64,000 nucleotides of DNA, taken from Streptomyces nigrescens (GTDB lineage: Bacteria > Actinomycetota > Actinomycetes > Streptomycetales > Streptomycetaceae). The notes beneath the pieces are model-generated. The model searched no databases. It saw only the letters and a program-made list of their open reading frames with translations, and had not been told where the DNA came from. This document shows positions 35,383-44,400 of the stretch, in pieces. The stretch covers positions 1,240,001-1,304,000 of the forward strand of contig AP026073.1 of the NCBI GenBank assembly GCA_024349765.1. The letters are read 5' to 3'. Both the position numbers and the translations under genes were made by a program. Each line of letters opens with the position of its first letter. The stretch's first letter is position 1.

Positions 35383-36087
35383 CTAGGGATGCTCGCGCGC
35401 CGACTTGTCCAGCAGTTCGAGCACCGCCATGTACGCGCCGTCCACGTCCCGGTCCCGCACCGCGTCGCGGACCGTGGCGTGCACCGCGTGCGGGTGCTCG
35501 AAGGCGCCGTCGGCACCGAGCACCGCCCGGTCACGCTGGACGAGCACCGGCACGATCACCCGGTGCATCTGCGCATAGAACCGGTTGTTCGACGCGATCA
35601 GCAGCGCCGTGTGGAAGTCCGCGTCGGCGCGGACGAGCAGCTCCGGATCGTCGTCGGTCGCCGCCATGGTGCTCAGCGCCGCGTCCAGGGCCGCCAGGTC
35701 CTCGTCGGTACGGCGCTCCGCGGCGAGCGCGGCCGCGGCCGGCTCGATGGAACGCCGCAGTTCGAGCACGTCCGCGAAGAAGTCGGAGGACACACCGGCC
35801 GCGAGCTTCCAGCGCAGTACGTCCGTGTCCAGCAGGTTCCACTCCGCCCGGGGCAGGACGAACGTCCCACGCTGCTGATCGGTGCCGAGCAGTCCCTTGG
35901 TGGTCAGCACCTTGACCGTCTCGCGCAGTACGGTCTGGCTGACGTCCAGCTCCGCCATCAGTTCCGGCATGACGAGGGACTCGCCCTCGCCGTAGACGCC
36001 GTTGAGGATCCGCTTGGCGAGCGCTTCGACCGCCGCGTGCTGCACACCGCTCCCCGCGGCGGGGGCGGGCTGCCCCGACCGGCTCAT
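35383..36087 (-). CDS. FadR-subfamily GntR regulator, probable galactonate repressor
   Basis: A 234-residue GntR regulator. The N-terminal winged helix lies at about 20-85 (LMAELDVSQTVLRETVKVL, then QQRGTFVLPR), and an FCD ligand domain follows with metal/ligand residues such as the DADFHTALLIASNN segment. It resembles DgoR-type regulators of sugar-acid pathways. ATG 36087 has AGGGAG ahead. It lies directly upstream of dgoD on the same strand. The GTCCGAC-rich repeat array upstream of it is a candidate operator. Confidence 0.88.
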   Translation of the reverse strand: MSRSGQPAPAAGSGVQHAAVEALAKRILNGVYGEGESLVMPELMAELDVSQTVLRETVKVLTTKGLLGTDQQRGTFVLPRAEWNLLDTDVLRWKLAAGVSSDFFADVLELRRSIEPAAAALAAERRTDEDLAALDAALSTMAATDDDPELLVRADADFHTALLIASNNRFYAQMHRVIVPVLVQRDRAVLGADGAFEHPHAVHATVRDAVRDRDVDGAYMAVLELLDKSAREHP

Positions 36088-36118
36088 GCTGCCACTCCCT
36101 GCTTCTGCCTGGCCTCCG

Positions 36119-36320
36119 GTCCGACGGGTCCGACGCGTACGCCACTCGATGCGTCTCGGGGCGTGCGGCGTCGGGTTGGGCCGTACGCCATCCGATGCGT
36201 GCGTGCCACGCCGGGCCGTACGACGTCCGATGTGTCCGACAACCGATGTGTGCGAGTACGACGTCCGATGCGTCCGACGCCGGGCCGTACGAGGTCCGAT
36301 GCGTCCGACGTCAGGGCGTG
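36119..36320. repeat. Degenerate tandem repeat with GTCCGAC/T boxes upstream of the GntR gene
   Basis: Reiterated units of about 30-45 bp combining CCGTACG with TCCGATGYGTCCGAC. GTCCGAC occurs at 36119, 36128, 36234, 36272 and 36303; GTCCGAT also recurs. It fills most of the 296-base gap 36088-36383. It may be slippage-derived or an operator array for the FadR-type regulator. Confidence 0.7.
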
Positions 36321-36383
36321 CCGAACCCCGATCCCTCCTCGGCACGCCCTGACGCCTCCGCGCGACGCCGGCTCACGGTCGGC

Positions 36384-37217
36384 TCACGGCTCGTTGCCGC
36401 CGGAACCGCTCGCGCCGCCCGCCCTACTGGATCCGCTCGTTCCGCTCGACCGGCCGGACGCCCCCGGCCCGGTACCGCTGGTGCTACCGCGACCGCTGCC
36501 ACTACTGTCACCGCCTCCGGCGGGGCCGTGCGCCTCGGTGGCCGTACTGCGGCGGATGCCACTCCCGCTGGTCCCGGGCCCGAACGAACCACGCCCGGCG
36601 TGCGACGCACCCTGGATCTTGACGAGCATCGCCTGCCGTCCGGCCGTCATACCGGATACGGGATGCCACTCGCCGCGGTCGAAGCGTTCCGCTTCCTCCG
36701 GGTGCCGGGCGCGCCAGTACGGGTTGTCCGACGGGAGGCCGCCGCTGACCCGTCCGTACATCCCGAAGACCATCAGCATCAGGCCCACCACGAAGCTGAA
36801 CAGCACGTTCTGGATCTTGAAGGCGAGGAAGTTCGCGTCGGTCTGCAGCAGCGCCAGGTTCACGAACCCGCTGAGGAGGAAGAGGATGCCGAAGATGAGG
36901 TTGAGGTTCGAGGCGAAGTTCCCGCCAATCACCATGCCGGCGAAGAGGATCACTCCGACGACGATCGACAGCACGCTCAGGGCGCCGTTGGTCTGCAGCC
37001 CGGCCACCATGTCGCCGCCGGTGTCGAAGAAGCCGATGTTGTGGGTCAGTCCGAGGACGCCGAATGCGAGCAATATCAGGCCCATCACGCCGGCGCCGAT
37101 GCGGTAGACCCTGCTCAGCCCGTGGTCCACGGGCAGATGCTCATCGAGCCGGGTGTGTCGCTTCGCCCGGTGGAACCGCCCCCCGGGCAGAGCCTGGCCA
37201 GGAGCCCCAGTAGCCAT
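36384..37217 (-). CDS. DUF4383 membrane protein with Gly/Ser-rich tail
   Basis: A 277-residue membrane protein with four hydrophobic helices between about 40 and 165 (for example MGLILLAFGVLGLT and VLFSFVVGLMLMVFGMYG), matching DUF4383. The last 80 residues are a Ser/Gly/Thr low-complexity tail. GGAGG precedes ATG 37217. Function unknown; such proteins are often stress-induced in actinobacteria. Confidence 0.83.
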   Translation of the reverse strand: MATGAPGQALPGGRFHRAKRHTRLDEHLPVDHGLSRVYRIGAGVMGLILLAFGVLGLTHNIGFFDTGGDMVAGLQTNGALSVLSIVVGVILFAGMVIGGNFASNLNLIFGILFLLSGFVNLALLQTDANFLAFKIQNVLFSFVVGLMLMVFGMYGRVSGGLPSDNPYWRARHPEEAERFDRGEWHPVSGMTAGRQAMLVKIQGASHAGRGSFGPGTSGSGIRRSTATEAHGPAGGGDSSGSGRGSTSGTGPGASGRSSGTSGSSRAGGASGSGGNEP

Positions 37218-37438
37218 GTCCGGCCTCCTTTGCAAGAGGTACCGCCTGGGCCGTACTCAATCCAATCTCCAGGATCCGCCCACCCGCCGCATCGCGCCAT
37301 TGCTCCCATGGCGCGGCCCCGGCCGGGACGACGCGTTGAGGGGGCGGGCGGTACGGGGGTGGCCGCGTAGGGGAGTGGGACTGACGCGGGGCGGGGCGGT
37401 GTGGATACGGGCGGCTGACGGCGGACGCCGCCACGCCA

Positions 37439-37513
37439 CGTACGGAGATCAGCTGGGCCGTCCCGTACGAAGACCAGCCGACCCTCCCCGTACGGAGATC
37501 AGCCGCCCGTCCC
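37439..37513. repeat. Three 25-bp tandem units overlapping a gene end
   Basis: Units at 37439-37463, 37464-37488 and 37489-37513 begin CGTACGRAGAYCAGC. The stop codon of the coiled-coil gene (37499-37501) lies inside the third unit, so the array extends from the gene end into the spacer. Confidence 0.85.
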
Positions 37514-38884
37514 CGTACCGCCCCGGGCCTCACGAATCTCCTGCACCACCCGGGCGGCCGTCCGCCGTACCGCCTCGGTCTCCGTCAGGAAGTGCCACCA
37601 GTCCGGATGCCGCCCCTCCAGGCCCGCGACCGCACGGTCCAGCCGCGCCACCGCGTCGTCCAGCGGCTTCGCGTGCCGGGGGTCCGGGGTGCTGCGTCCG
37701 GCCATCGCCAGCCGCTGGGCGTCCCGGATCGCGAAGCGCGTCCGGTCGACCTCCTTCTGCCGGTCGAACGAGACCGCATCGAGCCGCTGCAGCCGGTCAC
37801 CGGCCGCCGACACCGCCTCGTCGGTGGTGTCCAGCAACGCCCGTACGGTCGCCAGCCGGCTCGTCGCGTCCGCCCAGCGCTGCTCGTCCCGCGCCTGCTG
37901 CGCCTCCCGCAGCTTGACCTCGGCCTGCTCGACGGACTGCGCGGCCTGCTCCGGCACGTGCTGCAGGTCCTGCCAGCACGCCGCGCTGTAGCGCCGGCGC
38001 AGCTCGCTGAGGATCGGCTCGACCTTCCCGGCCCGCGTCGTGATCGCCTGCGCCCGGGTCCGCAATGACACCAGCCGTTTGTCGATCTCCGCCGCTCGCG
38101 CCGGCAGCCGCTCGGCCTCGGCCCGTATCTCCCCGGCCTTGCGCTGCACGTCGTCCGCGCGCCGGATCGTCTCCTGGACGCCGTGCTGCCCGGCGCCCTG
38201 GTTGAGCTTGGTCAGCTCGGGGCCGAGCGCGGCCAGCCGGGCGGCGAGCTCGTCCGCCCGCAGATCCTGCGCACGGACCGTGTCCAGCGCGTTGCTCGCC
38301 GCCAGCAGCGCCTGCCGGGCCCGCTCGACGGCGGGAGCGAGCTGCGCCAGCTGGGTCTCGGCGGTCTGCAGCAGCGGCGCCAGCCCCTGCGCGAACCGGT
38401 CGAGCTCACCCTTCACCCGGTTCAGCTCGTCCTTGGCACGGGTCAGATCGGCCCGCGCCCGCGCCACGGCACCGCCGTCCAGATCGTCCCGGTCCAGGTC
38501 ATGGGCGTCGACCGCGGTGATGTACGCCTGGCTGACCTCGTCGATCCGCCGCCCGAAGTCCTCGTAATCCTGCGCGGCCTGGCGCGCCCGCGGCGAACTG
38601 TCGACCGCGGTGATCGTCTCTATGGTGATCCGCAGATCCCGCTGCGCGGTGTCCAGCTCGTAGAACGCCGCGGCCGCGGCGTCCTTCGCGGCCTGTGCGT
38701 CGGCCCGCTGACTCTCCCCGCGCCCGAACCACCGACGCGTGCCGCCACCCGCGAACGACATGGTCGCCACCGCAGCCACCAGCGGCAACGGCAACAACAT
38801 CAGCCCCACCACGTCACGGACCGGGCCACCCCGCGCACGACGACGTTCTCGCTGCTCAAGCGGCTGCGTATGTGTCGCCGTCAC
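37499..38884 (-). CDS. Membrane-anchored coiled-coil protein of unknown function
   Basis: A 461-residue protein. A short basic N-terminus precedes one membrane segment (VVGLMLLPLPLVAAVATMSF, about 25-44). A very long, charged, mostly helical extracytoplasmic or cytoplasmic domain follows, with heptad-like patterns from about 60 to 430. The start is GTG 38884 behind GGGAGAGGGAA. I recognise no enzyme motif. It could be an envelope scaffold or a septation/chaperone partner; orientation in the membrane is not clear. Confidence 0.75.
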   Translation of the reverse strand: MTATHTQPLEQRERRRARGGPVRDVVGLMLLPLPLVAAVATMSFAGGGTRRWFGRGESQRADAQAAKDAAAAAFYELDTAQRDLRITIETITAVDSSPRARQAAQDYEDFGRRIDEVSQAYITAVDAHDLDRDDLDGGAVARARADLTRAKDELNRVKGELDRFAQGLAPLLQTAETQLAQLAPAVERARQALLAASNALDTVRAQDLRADELAARLAALGPELTKLNQGAGQHGVQETIRRADDVQRKAGEIRAEAERLPARAAEIDKRLVSLRTRAQAITTRAGKVEPILSELRRRYSAACWQDLQHVPEQAAQSVEQAEVKLREAQQARDEQRWADATSRLATVRALLDTTDEAVSAAGDRLQRLDAVSFDRQKEVDRTRFAIRDAQRLAMAGRSTPDPRHAKPLDDAVARLDRAVAGLEGRHPDWWHFLTETEAVRRTAARVVQEIREARGGTGTGG

Positions 38885-39026
38885 TTCCCTCTCCCGATCG
38901 GATCGCCCCAGGACCGAATGTCATTCTCGCACCCACCGGAAACGAACACACCGGCCGGTAAGTTCGCACTTCGCCCACTGGATTGCAGACCAACCCCGAC
39001 GGCAAGGTAGTCTGTCGGCTCGGCCA

Positions 39027-39098
39027 GGGCGCATAGCTCAGCGGTAGAGCGCTGCTCTTACAAAGCAGATGTCACAGGTTCGAATCCTGTTGTGCCCA
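39027..39098 (+). tRNA. tRNA-Val (anticodon TAC)
   Basis: A full cloverleaf can be drawn. Acceptor GGGCGCA pairs with TGTGCCC, with one G-T. The D arm is GCTC...GAGC, the anticodon stem CTGCT/AGCAG holds CTTACAA with anticodon TAC, and the T arm is ACAGG-TTCGAAT-CCTGT. Discriminator base A at 39098; CCA is not encoded. It is followed directly by recombinase remnants, so it is a likely integration site. Confidence 0.93.
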
Positions 39099-39117
39099 CT
39101 CCTTACGCAGAACGACA

Positions 39118-39159
39118 AAGGCCCAGGTCATCCGATGTGAACTCGGATTCCTGGGCCTT
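39118..39159 (+). terminator. Hairpin just downstream of tRNA-Val
   Basis: AAGGCCCAGG (39118-39127) pairs with CCTGGGCCTT (39150-39159), and an inner stem TCCGA/TCGGA (39131-39135, 39143-39147) extends it. It is placed to end the tRNA transcript and also to end the leftward recombinase remnant. Confidence 0.65.
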
Positions 39160-39203
39160 GATCGTTTTCTGCTGCGGATACGGGACCGCCGGGATCGTGC
39201 CAC

Positions 39204-39476
39204 TTACGTGCCAGACGACCCGTGCGAGCCGCTCCGGTCCGGCGTCGCCCGCCGGATCTGCTCGTCCACGTGATCGGCAATCGCTTGATCACGACCGTTG
39301 ACCAGGTGTTGCAGCTGCTGGTAGATCAACGCCGCACGCACGGACGAGTGCCCCATGCGGTGCATCAGCTCAAAGGTGGTCGCGCCGCCGGTCGCGGCGA
39401 GTGTGTTGCCCGTGTGCCGTAGATCGTGGAAGTGCACGTCAGATCGTGGAAGTGCACGTCCGAGAGGCCGGCGGCG
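39204..39476 (-). pseudogene. C-terminal remnant of a tyrosine recombinase (integrase)
   Basis: Only the end of the catalytic domain is left: HFHDLRHTGNTLAA (HxxR box), MGHSS (second catalytic His) and ALIYQQLQH with the nucleophile Tyr. A 20-bp tandem duplication (39421-39460) shifts the frame just ahead of the HxxR box, and no N-terminal half is found. It reads toward the 3' end of tRNA-Val, the standard place for an element's int gene. Confidence 0.85.
39421..39460. repeat. 20-bp tandem duplication inside the integrase remnant
   Basis: AGATCGTGGAAGTGCACGTC occurs twice head to tail. Because 20 is not a multiple of 3, it breaks the reading frame. Confidence 0.9.
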
Positions 39477-39543
39477 GGCAAGGGTGGGAACTGACGAAGG
39501 CCAGAGCAGGGCTTCCCGCCCCGCAGCCCGTACGCTGACGCAT

Positions 39544-40638
39544 GTGACGCGTTTGATCGTGGCAGCGGGAGGAGGCGGCGACGCGGTCGCCGCTGCGATG
39601 CTGAACGCCGCCCTCTATGGCGACGAGGCTCCGGCGGTGGTCCTCACCTACGCATGGGACCGCCTCTTGATCGACCCCGTCCCGGGCCCGAGAGGGCCGG
39701 CCAATTTCACCGGTCTCCGCCCTCTCACCCGAAGCGTCCAGACGGTGCCCGCCGACGCGACACCGATTGCGCCCGCGGGCTCGACGCTCCCCCGACTGGC
39801 GGCTGAGCTCCCGCAGACCTTCGCGCTCATCGACCCCCACCACGGCGCCGAAGGCATGGTTCGCCAACTCGAAGAGCTCGTCCAGCACTTGGAGCCCGAC
39901 TCCATCGACCTCCTGGACGTCGGCGGCGACATCCTCGCCCAGGGCGACGAGCCCACCCTCCGCAGCCCACTCGCCGACGCGCTCACCCTCGCAGCATGCT
40001 GCGAACTCAATTTCCCCGTACGGCTCCTGGTCGCCGGCCCCGGCCTGGACGGCGAACTCCCCGCCGACTCCCTACGCGACCGTATGGGACCTGTTGTCCT
40101 GACGTTCACCGCCGAGCACGTCACGCCGGTCAGCTCGGTACTGGAGTGGCACCCTTCCGAGGCAACGGCCATGCTGGCCGCCACCGCACGAGGCGCCCGC
40201 GGTCTGTGCGAAGTACGAGACGCCGGCCTACCGGTCCCGCTCACGGACGAAGGCCCCGTCGTGTACGAGGCCGATCTCGACGAGGCCCTGACCCGCAACC
40301 AACTCGCCCGGGCCATCCTCGCAACGGAGAACCTGCATCAGGTCGAGCAGCACAGCCGGGACATCTGCGGCTTCTCCGAAATCGACTACGAGCGCAACAA
40401 GGCCAGTTGGCTCGGCAGCCAACCCACCCAGAAGCTCGATCCGGAAGCCGTTGTCCACCAGCTCGACGAGTTCGAGGCCGATGCTCGGCGCCGAGGAATC
40501 ACGCACACGATGTTCCGCCGGCTCACCGAAGCTTTCGGACTGAGCGGCAACCAGCGCCAAGACCTCAGAGCACTACTGCTCAGCCGCCGCCCGGAGCAGT
40601 ACCAGGCCCCGCTCTGGCACATCCCGTCGGATGCCTGA
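39544..40638 (+). CDS. DUF1152 family protein
   Basis: A 364-residue protein starting at GTG 39544 with the glycine-rich VTRLIVAAGGGGDAVAAAML, which resembles a nucleotide-binding loop. LLDVGGDILAQGDEPTLRSPLADAL near 125-150 and the YERNKASWL region near 285 fit DUF1152. Function unknown. It lies between the integrase remnant and the protease-NTPase module, so it may be cargo of the same lost element or part of the chromosomal flank. Confidence 0.8.
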   Translation: MTRLIVAAGGGGDAVAAAMLNAALYGDEAPAVVLTYAWDRLLIDPVPGPRGPANFTGLRPLTRSVQTVPADATPIAPAGSTLPRLAAELPQTFALIDPHHGAEGMVRQLEELVQHLEPDSIDLLDVGGDILAQGDEPTLRSPLADALTLAACCELNFPVRLLVAGPGLDGELPADSLRDRMGPVVLTFTAEHVTPVSSVLEWHPSEATAMLAATARGARGLCEVRDAGLPVPLTDEGPVVYEADLDEALTRNQLARAILATENLHQVEQHSRDICGFSEIDYERNKASWLGSQPTQKLDPEAVVHQLDEFEADARRRGITHTMFRRLTEAFGLSGNQRQDLRALLLSRRPEQYQAPLWHIPSDA

Positions 40639-41042
40639 GTAACAACTTTCTCCACGAGTTCGAGTTCAAGGCGGCTCGCTCCGCTCGCCGCGCGCGGCCC
40701 GACCCCCGGCCGGGCCTGCGCTCCTGTCTCCGCCCCGCTCCAGCCCGGCCAGTGCCCGTCCCGCGCGCTGAACTATCAGTCGCCTGCTGTCAGAGAAGGG
40801 GTACGTCGTGGCTGGGGCGGTCGGCTCCACGGCTTTAGGGCAGCCACCTCGCGACTCTCAAGGCGCTCATCTTGCACGCCAGGTTCATATGCGATCACAA
40901 ATGGTGCGCGCCTTGGCGAGTTCCGTTCATTTGTTGGCGCATGAAGGGGGGCGGGAACTACTCGGTTGGGGTGGGTCGTCTGCGCGGGTGCGCTGTTCGG
41001 TGAGCACGGCAGTCGTGTGACTTCGAAAGGGAGGGGGCCGAG
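40639..41042. other. 404-base spacer ahead of the trypco2 gene
   Basis: Nothing convincing is seen. A 70-codon rightward frame from GTG 40808 exists but has no recognisable domain and atypical composition, so I do not call it. The right part (40860-40990) is less GC-rich than neighbouring genes and probably holds the promoter of the trypco2-protease pair. Confidence 0.5.
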
Positions 41043-41375
41043 GTGGCTGAAGAGATCGGGATCGCGGAGGCAGTGGAGCATCTGCGGGCGGAGTTGGTGG
41101 AGGCAGCAGCCGGCAGTGGTACCGGTCCGCGGTTTGAGGTGGGACCGGTCGAGCTGGAGTTTTCGGTGGAGATGCGCAAGGAGGGCAAGGGCAGGGCCGG
41201 GGTGAAGGCATGGGTGGTGTCGGCCGGTGCGGAAGCCTCGGTGTCGAAGGCGTCGGTCCATCGGGTGAAGCTGGTACTGACACCGAAGGACACCGTGACC
41301 AGCGGCGCGTATCACGTGAGGACCGACCGGCCGGATGCGACGGGCGAGATGCTCGGATCCCGGTTCGGCGAGTAA
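41043..41375 (+). CDS. Trypco2 (trypsin-co-occurring) domain protein
   Basis: A 110-residue protein. It has the family layout: a helix IAEAVEHLRAELVEAAA, then strands FEVGPVELEFSVEM, a GVKAWVVSAGAEASVS core and the closing SVHRVKLVLTPKD. Trypco domains are small proteins encoded beside trypsin-like proteases of predicted conflict systems, probably as adaptor or regulator. Start GTG 41043 has GGGAGGGGG ahead. The trypsin-NTPase-TPR gene follows after 84 bases on the same strand. Confidence 0.85.
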   Translation: MAEEIGIAEAVEHLRAELVEAAAGSGTGPRFEVGPVELEFSVEMRKEGKGRAGVKAWVVSAGAEASVSKASVHRVKLVLTPKDTVTSGAYHVRTDRPDATGEMLGSRFGE

Positions 41376-41459
41376 CCGGGGAGGCATCACCCCGCGCGGG
41401 CATAGGCGTGGGGATCGCAAATCTGGAACCGGGATTCAAGGCTGAGGAGGCCGGGCGGG

Positions 41460-44400
41460 GTGGATGCGGCTCGGGTCGCGGTGGTGCGCTCTGGTGGTGC
41501 CCAGGGGTCGGGGTATGTGCTGGGCGGGCGGCTGGTGCTGACCGCGGCGCACGTGCTCAAGGACCGTGCACAGGTGTCGGTGCAACTGCCCGGGCGGCCT
41601 GGGCGGGTGCGGTGCCGGGTGGTGTGGGACCGGTTCGAGGACGGCCCGCAGGGATGGGACGCGGCGCTGCTGCTGGCCGGGGAGGAGCTGTCGGACAGGC
41701 CCTTGCCAGCGGTGCGGTGGGGGCGGATGGTGACGATGCAGGCCTGCCCGGCCCAGGCACTGGGCTACCCAGTCGTGGGGAAGGCCGGCGGGGATGCGGT
41801 GTCCTGTGTGCAGCGTGACGGGCGGGTCTTGCCTCTCAGCGGCCGGGATCGTGACCGGTACGTCCTGGCCGGGGACATGGGGGCCGAAGCTGTCGACGGC
41901 GGTTCACCGTGGGGCGGGATGTCCGGGGCCGCGTTGTGGTGCGGCAGCACACCGGGGATGCCACCGCTGCTGACAGGGGTGGTGGCCGGAGACCCACCCG
42001 GCCACAGCCACACCCAACTGGAGGCGGTGCCCGCCTATGTGCTGGCTTCCGATCCGGTGGTACGGGAGCTGGTCGAGGAGCACACCGGCCGGGCGATGCT
42101 GCTGGAGCCTGCGGACTTGCAGCACGTCATCGACCGCACCGCCAGCCCCCGGCCGCCGCGTTCCCCGGCCGATTTGCTGCGCCCGGAGCAGGCCGTGGTG
42201 TCCTTCATGGGACGTGAGGACCTGCTGAAGGACCTGACCCGCTGGTGCCAGCCCACCCCGAACCAAGCACAGCCCGACGCTCCCGCCGGAGCGGCGGCCG
42301 GGATCTGGTCGTGGGGCGAGAGCCCTGTCCAGGCACGGCTGCTGACAGGGGCGGGCGGTGCCGGTAAGACCAGGCTGGCCGCCGAACTCGCCCTGCGCAT
42401 GACCGGCCAGGGCTGGACCGCGATCCGCCTGACCACCGATACCCGGACGCCGCTGGATTCCCTGTCCCAGGTGCGACGGCCGCTACTGGTCGTCGTCGAC
42501 TACGCCGAGACCCGCACCCCGCAGCTTCACGCCCTGCTTGAGGCGGTCGACCACGACCAGACCACGGGCCCCGTGCGCGTTTTGGCTCTGGCCCGCGCCG
42601 CCGGCGACTGGTGGACCCGGGCCAGCGCACAGCCCCACAGCCAGGCTCTGGCCGCCGCCACCGTCACGCCGGTCCCCGCCCTGCACCACACCCTTCACGA
42701 CCGCGCCACTGCCTATCGGCAGGCCCTGCGTGACTTCAGCACCCGGCTGCGCCGGGTTTCTCCCGGAACCGATTGGGCAGCCCTCCTGCCTGCTCTCATC
42801 GCACCGGGTGCACTGCCCGCCCCCGCCTTGACCGGATCCGAGTTCGACACTCCCTTGACGGTGCAGATGGCCGCTCTGCTTGCGCTGTTGGATGCCACCG
42901 GCATCCCACAGCCCACCGGCAGTCAGGCAGCCTCGCTGGAGGGCCGGCTCCTGGGGCATGAGCAGAAGTACTGGGACGAGACCGCCAACAGCCCGGAGCG
43001 GGGGCTGACCGGGGAGCGCAGCGGAAGCGAAACCCGTGCGCTCGCCGTCGCCCTGGCCTGCCTTGCCCCCGCGACGGACCGTGACCACGCCCGCATGCTT
43101 CTGGCCCTGCTTCCTGGTCTGGCTGACGACGGCGCGACTGCTGTCCGTGGCGCGCTGGCGACATGGCTTGCCGATCTTTACCCCAGCCAAGCAGGCTCCG
43201 TATGGGGCAGCCTCCAGCCCGACCGGATCGCCGAGTACCACCTCGGTACCCAGATAGGCCGTGAACCGGCCCTGTTCACGCGCGTCCTGACCGTCCTTTC
43301 CGACACCCACGCCGCCCATGCCCTGACGGTCCTGGCCCGCACCGCCCAGCACCCTCATCATCACGACACCACCAGGAACATCCTGTGCGCTGCCATCGCC
43401 ACCACCCCGACAGTGCTGGGACCGGCCGCCCTGACCACCGCAACACGTACTGCCTACCCCGCACCACTGATCACCGCCCTGACACACCTGACCCGCACGA
43501 CGCACGACGTCGCTCTGCTGCACCAGCTCAGTGACCAGCTACCGGACTCCACCCTCGCGCTCAACGAGTGGGCCGTCGCCCTCTGCACGGCCTTGGTGGA
43601 ACACCACGACACACAAGATCCCGACCTGCCCGGCCTCGCCACCTCGCTGAACAACCAGTCGAACCGTCTGGCGGCTCTGGGTCGGCGGGAAGAGGCGCTG
43701 GCCGCCATCACCCGCGCCGTCGACATCCACCGGACCCTGGTCGAGCAACGTTCCGACGCCTTCCTCCCCGACCTCGCCACTTCGCTGAACAACCAGTCGA
43801 ACCATCTGGCGGCTCTGGGGCTGCTGGAAGAGGCGCTGGCCGCCATCACCCGCGCCGTCGACATCCGCAAGACTGTGGTCGAGCAAGGCTCCGACGCCGC
43901 CTGTCTCCCCGACCTCGCCGGCTCGCTGAACAACCAGTCCATCCGACTGGCGGCTCTGGGGCTGCTGGAAGAGGCGCTGACCGCCGTCACCCGCGCCGTC
44001 GGCATCCACCGGACCCTGGCCAAGCAACGCCCCGACGCCTTCCTCCCTGCCCTCGCCGGCTCGCTGAACAACCAGTCGAACCGTCTGGCGGCTCTGGGTC
44101 GGCGGGAAGAGGCCCTGGTCGCCATCACCCGCGCCGTTGACATCCGCAAGACCCTGGCCGAGCAACGCCCCGACGCCTTCCTCCCCGACCTCGCCAGCTC
44201 GCTGAACAACCAGTCGAACCGTTTGGCGGACCTGGGGCGGTTGGAAGAGGCCCTGACCGCCATCACCCGCGCCGCCGAGACCTACCAAACCCTGGCCGAG
44301 CAACGCCCCGACGCCTTCCTCCCCGACCTCGCCACTTCGCTGAACAACCAGTCGAACCGTCTGGCGGCTCTGGGCCGGCGGGAAGAGGCCCTGGTCGCCA

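Noticed and set aside
40808-41020. Possible 70-residue rightward gene upstream of the trypco2 gene
   Set aside because: It has a weak ribosome site but no recognisable domain and unusual composition; not supportable as a gene.
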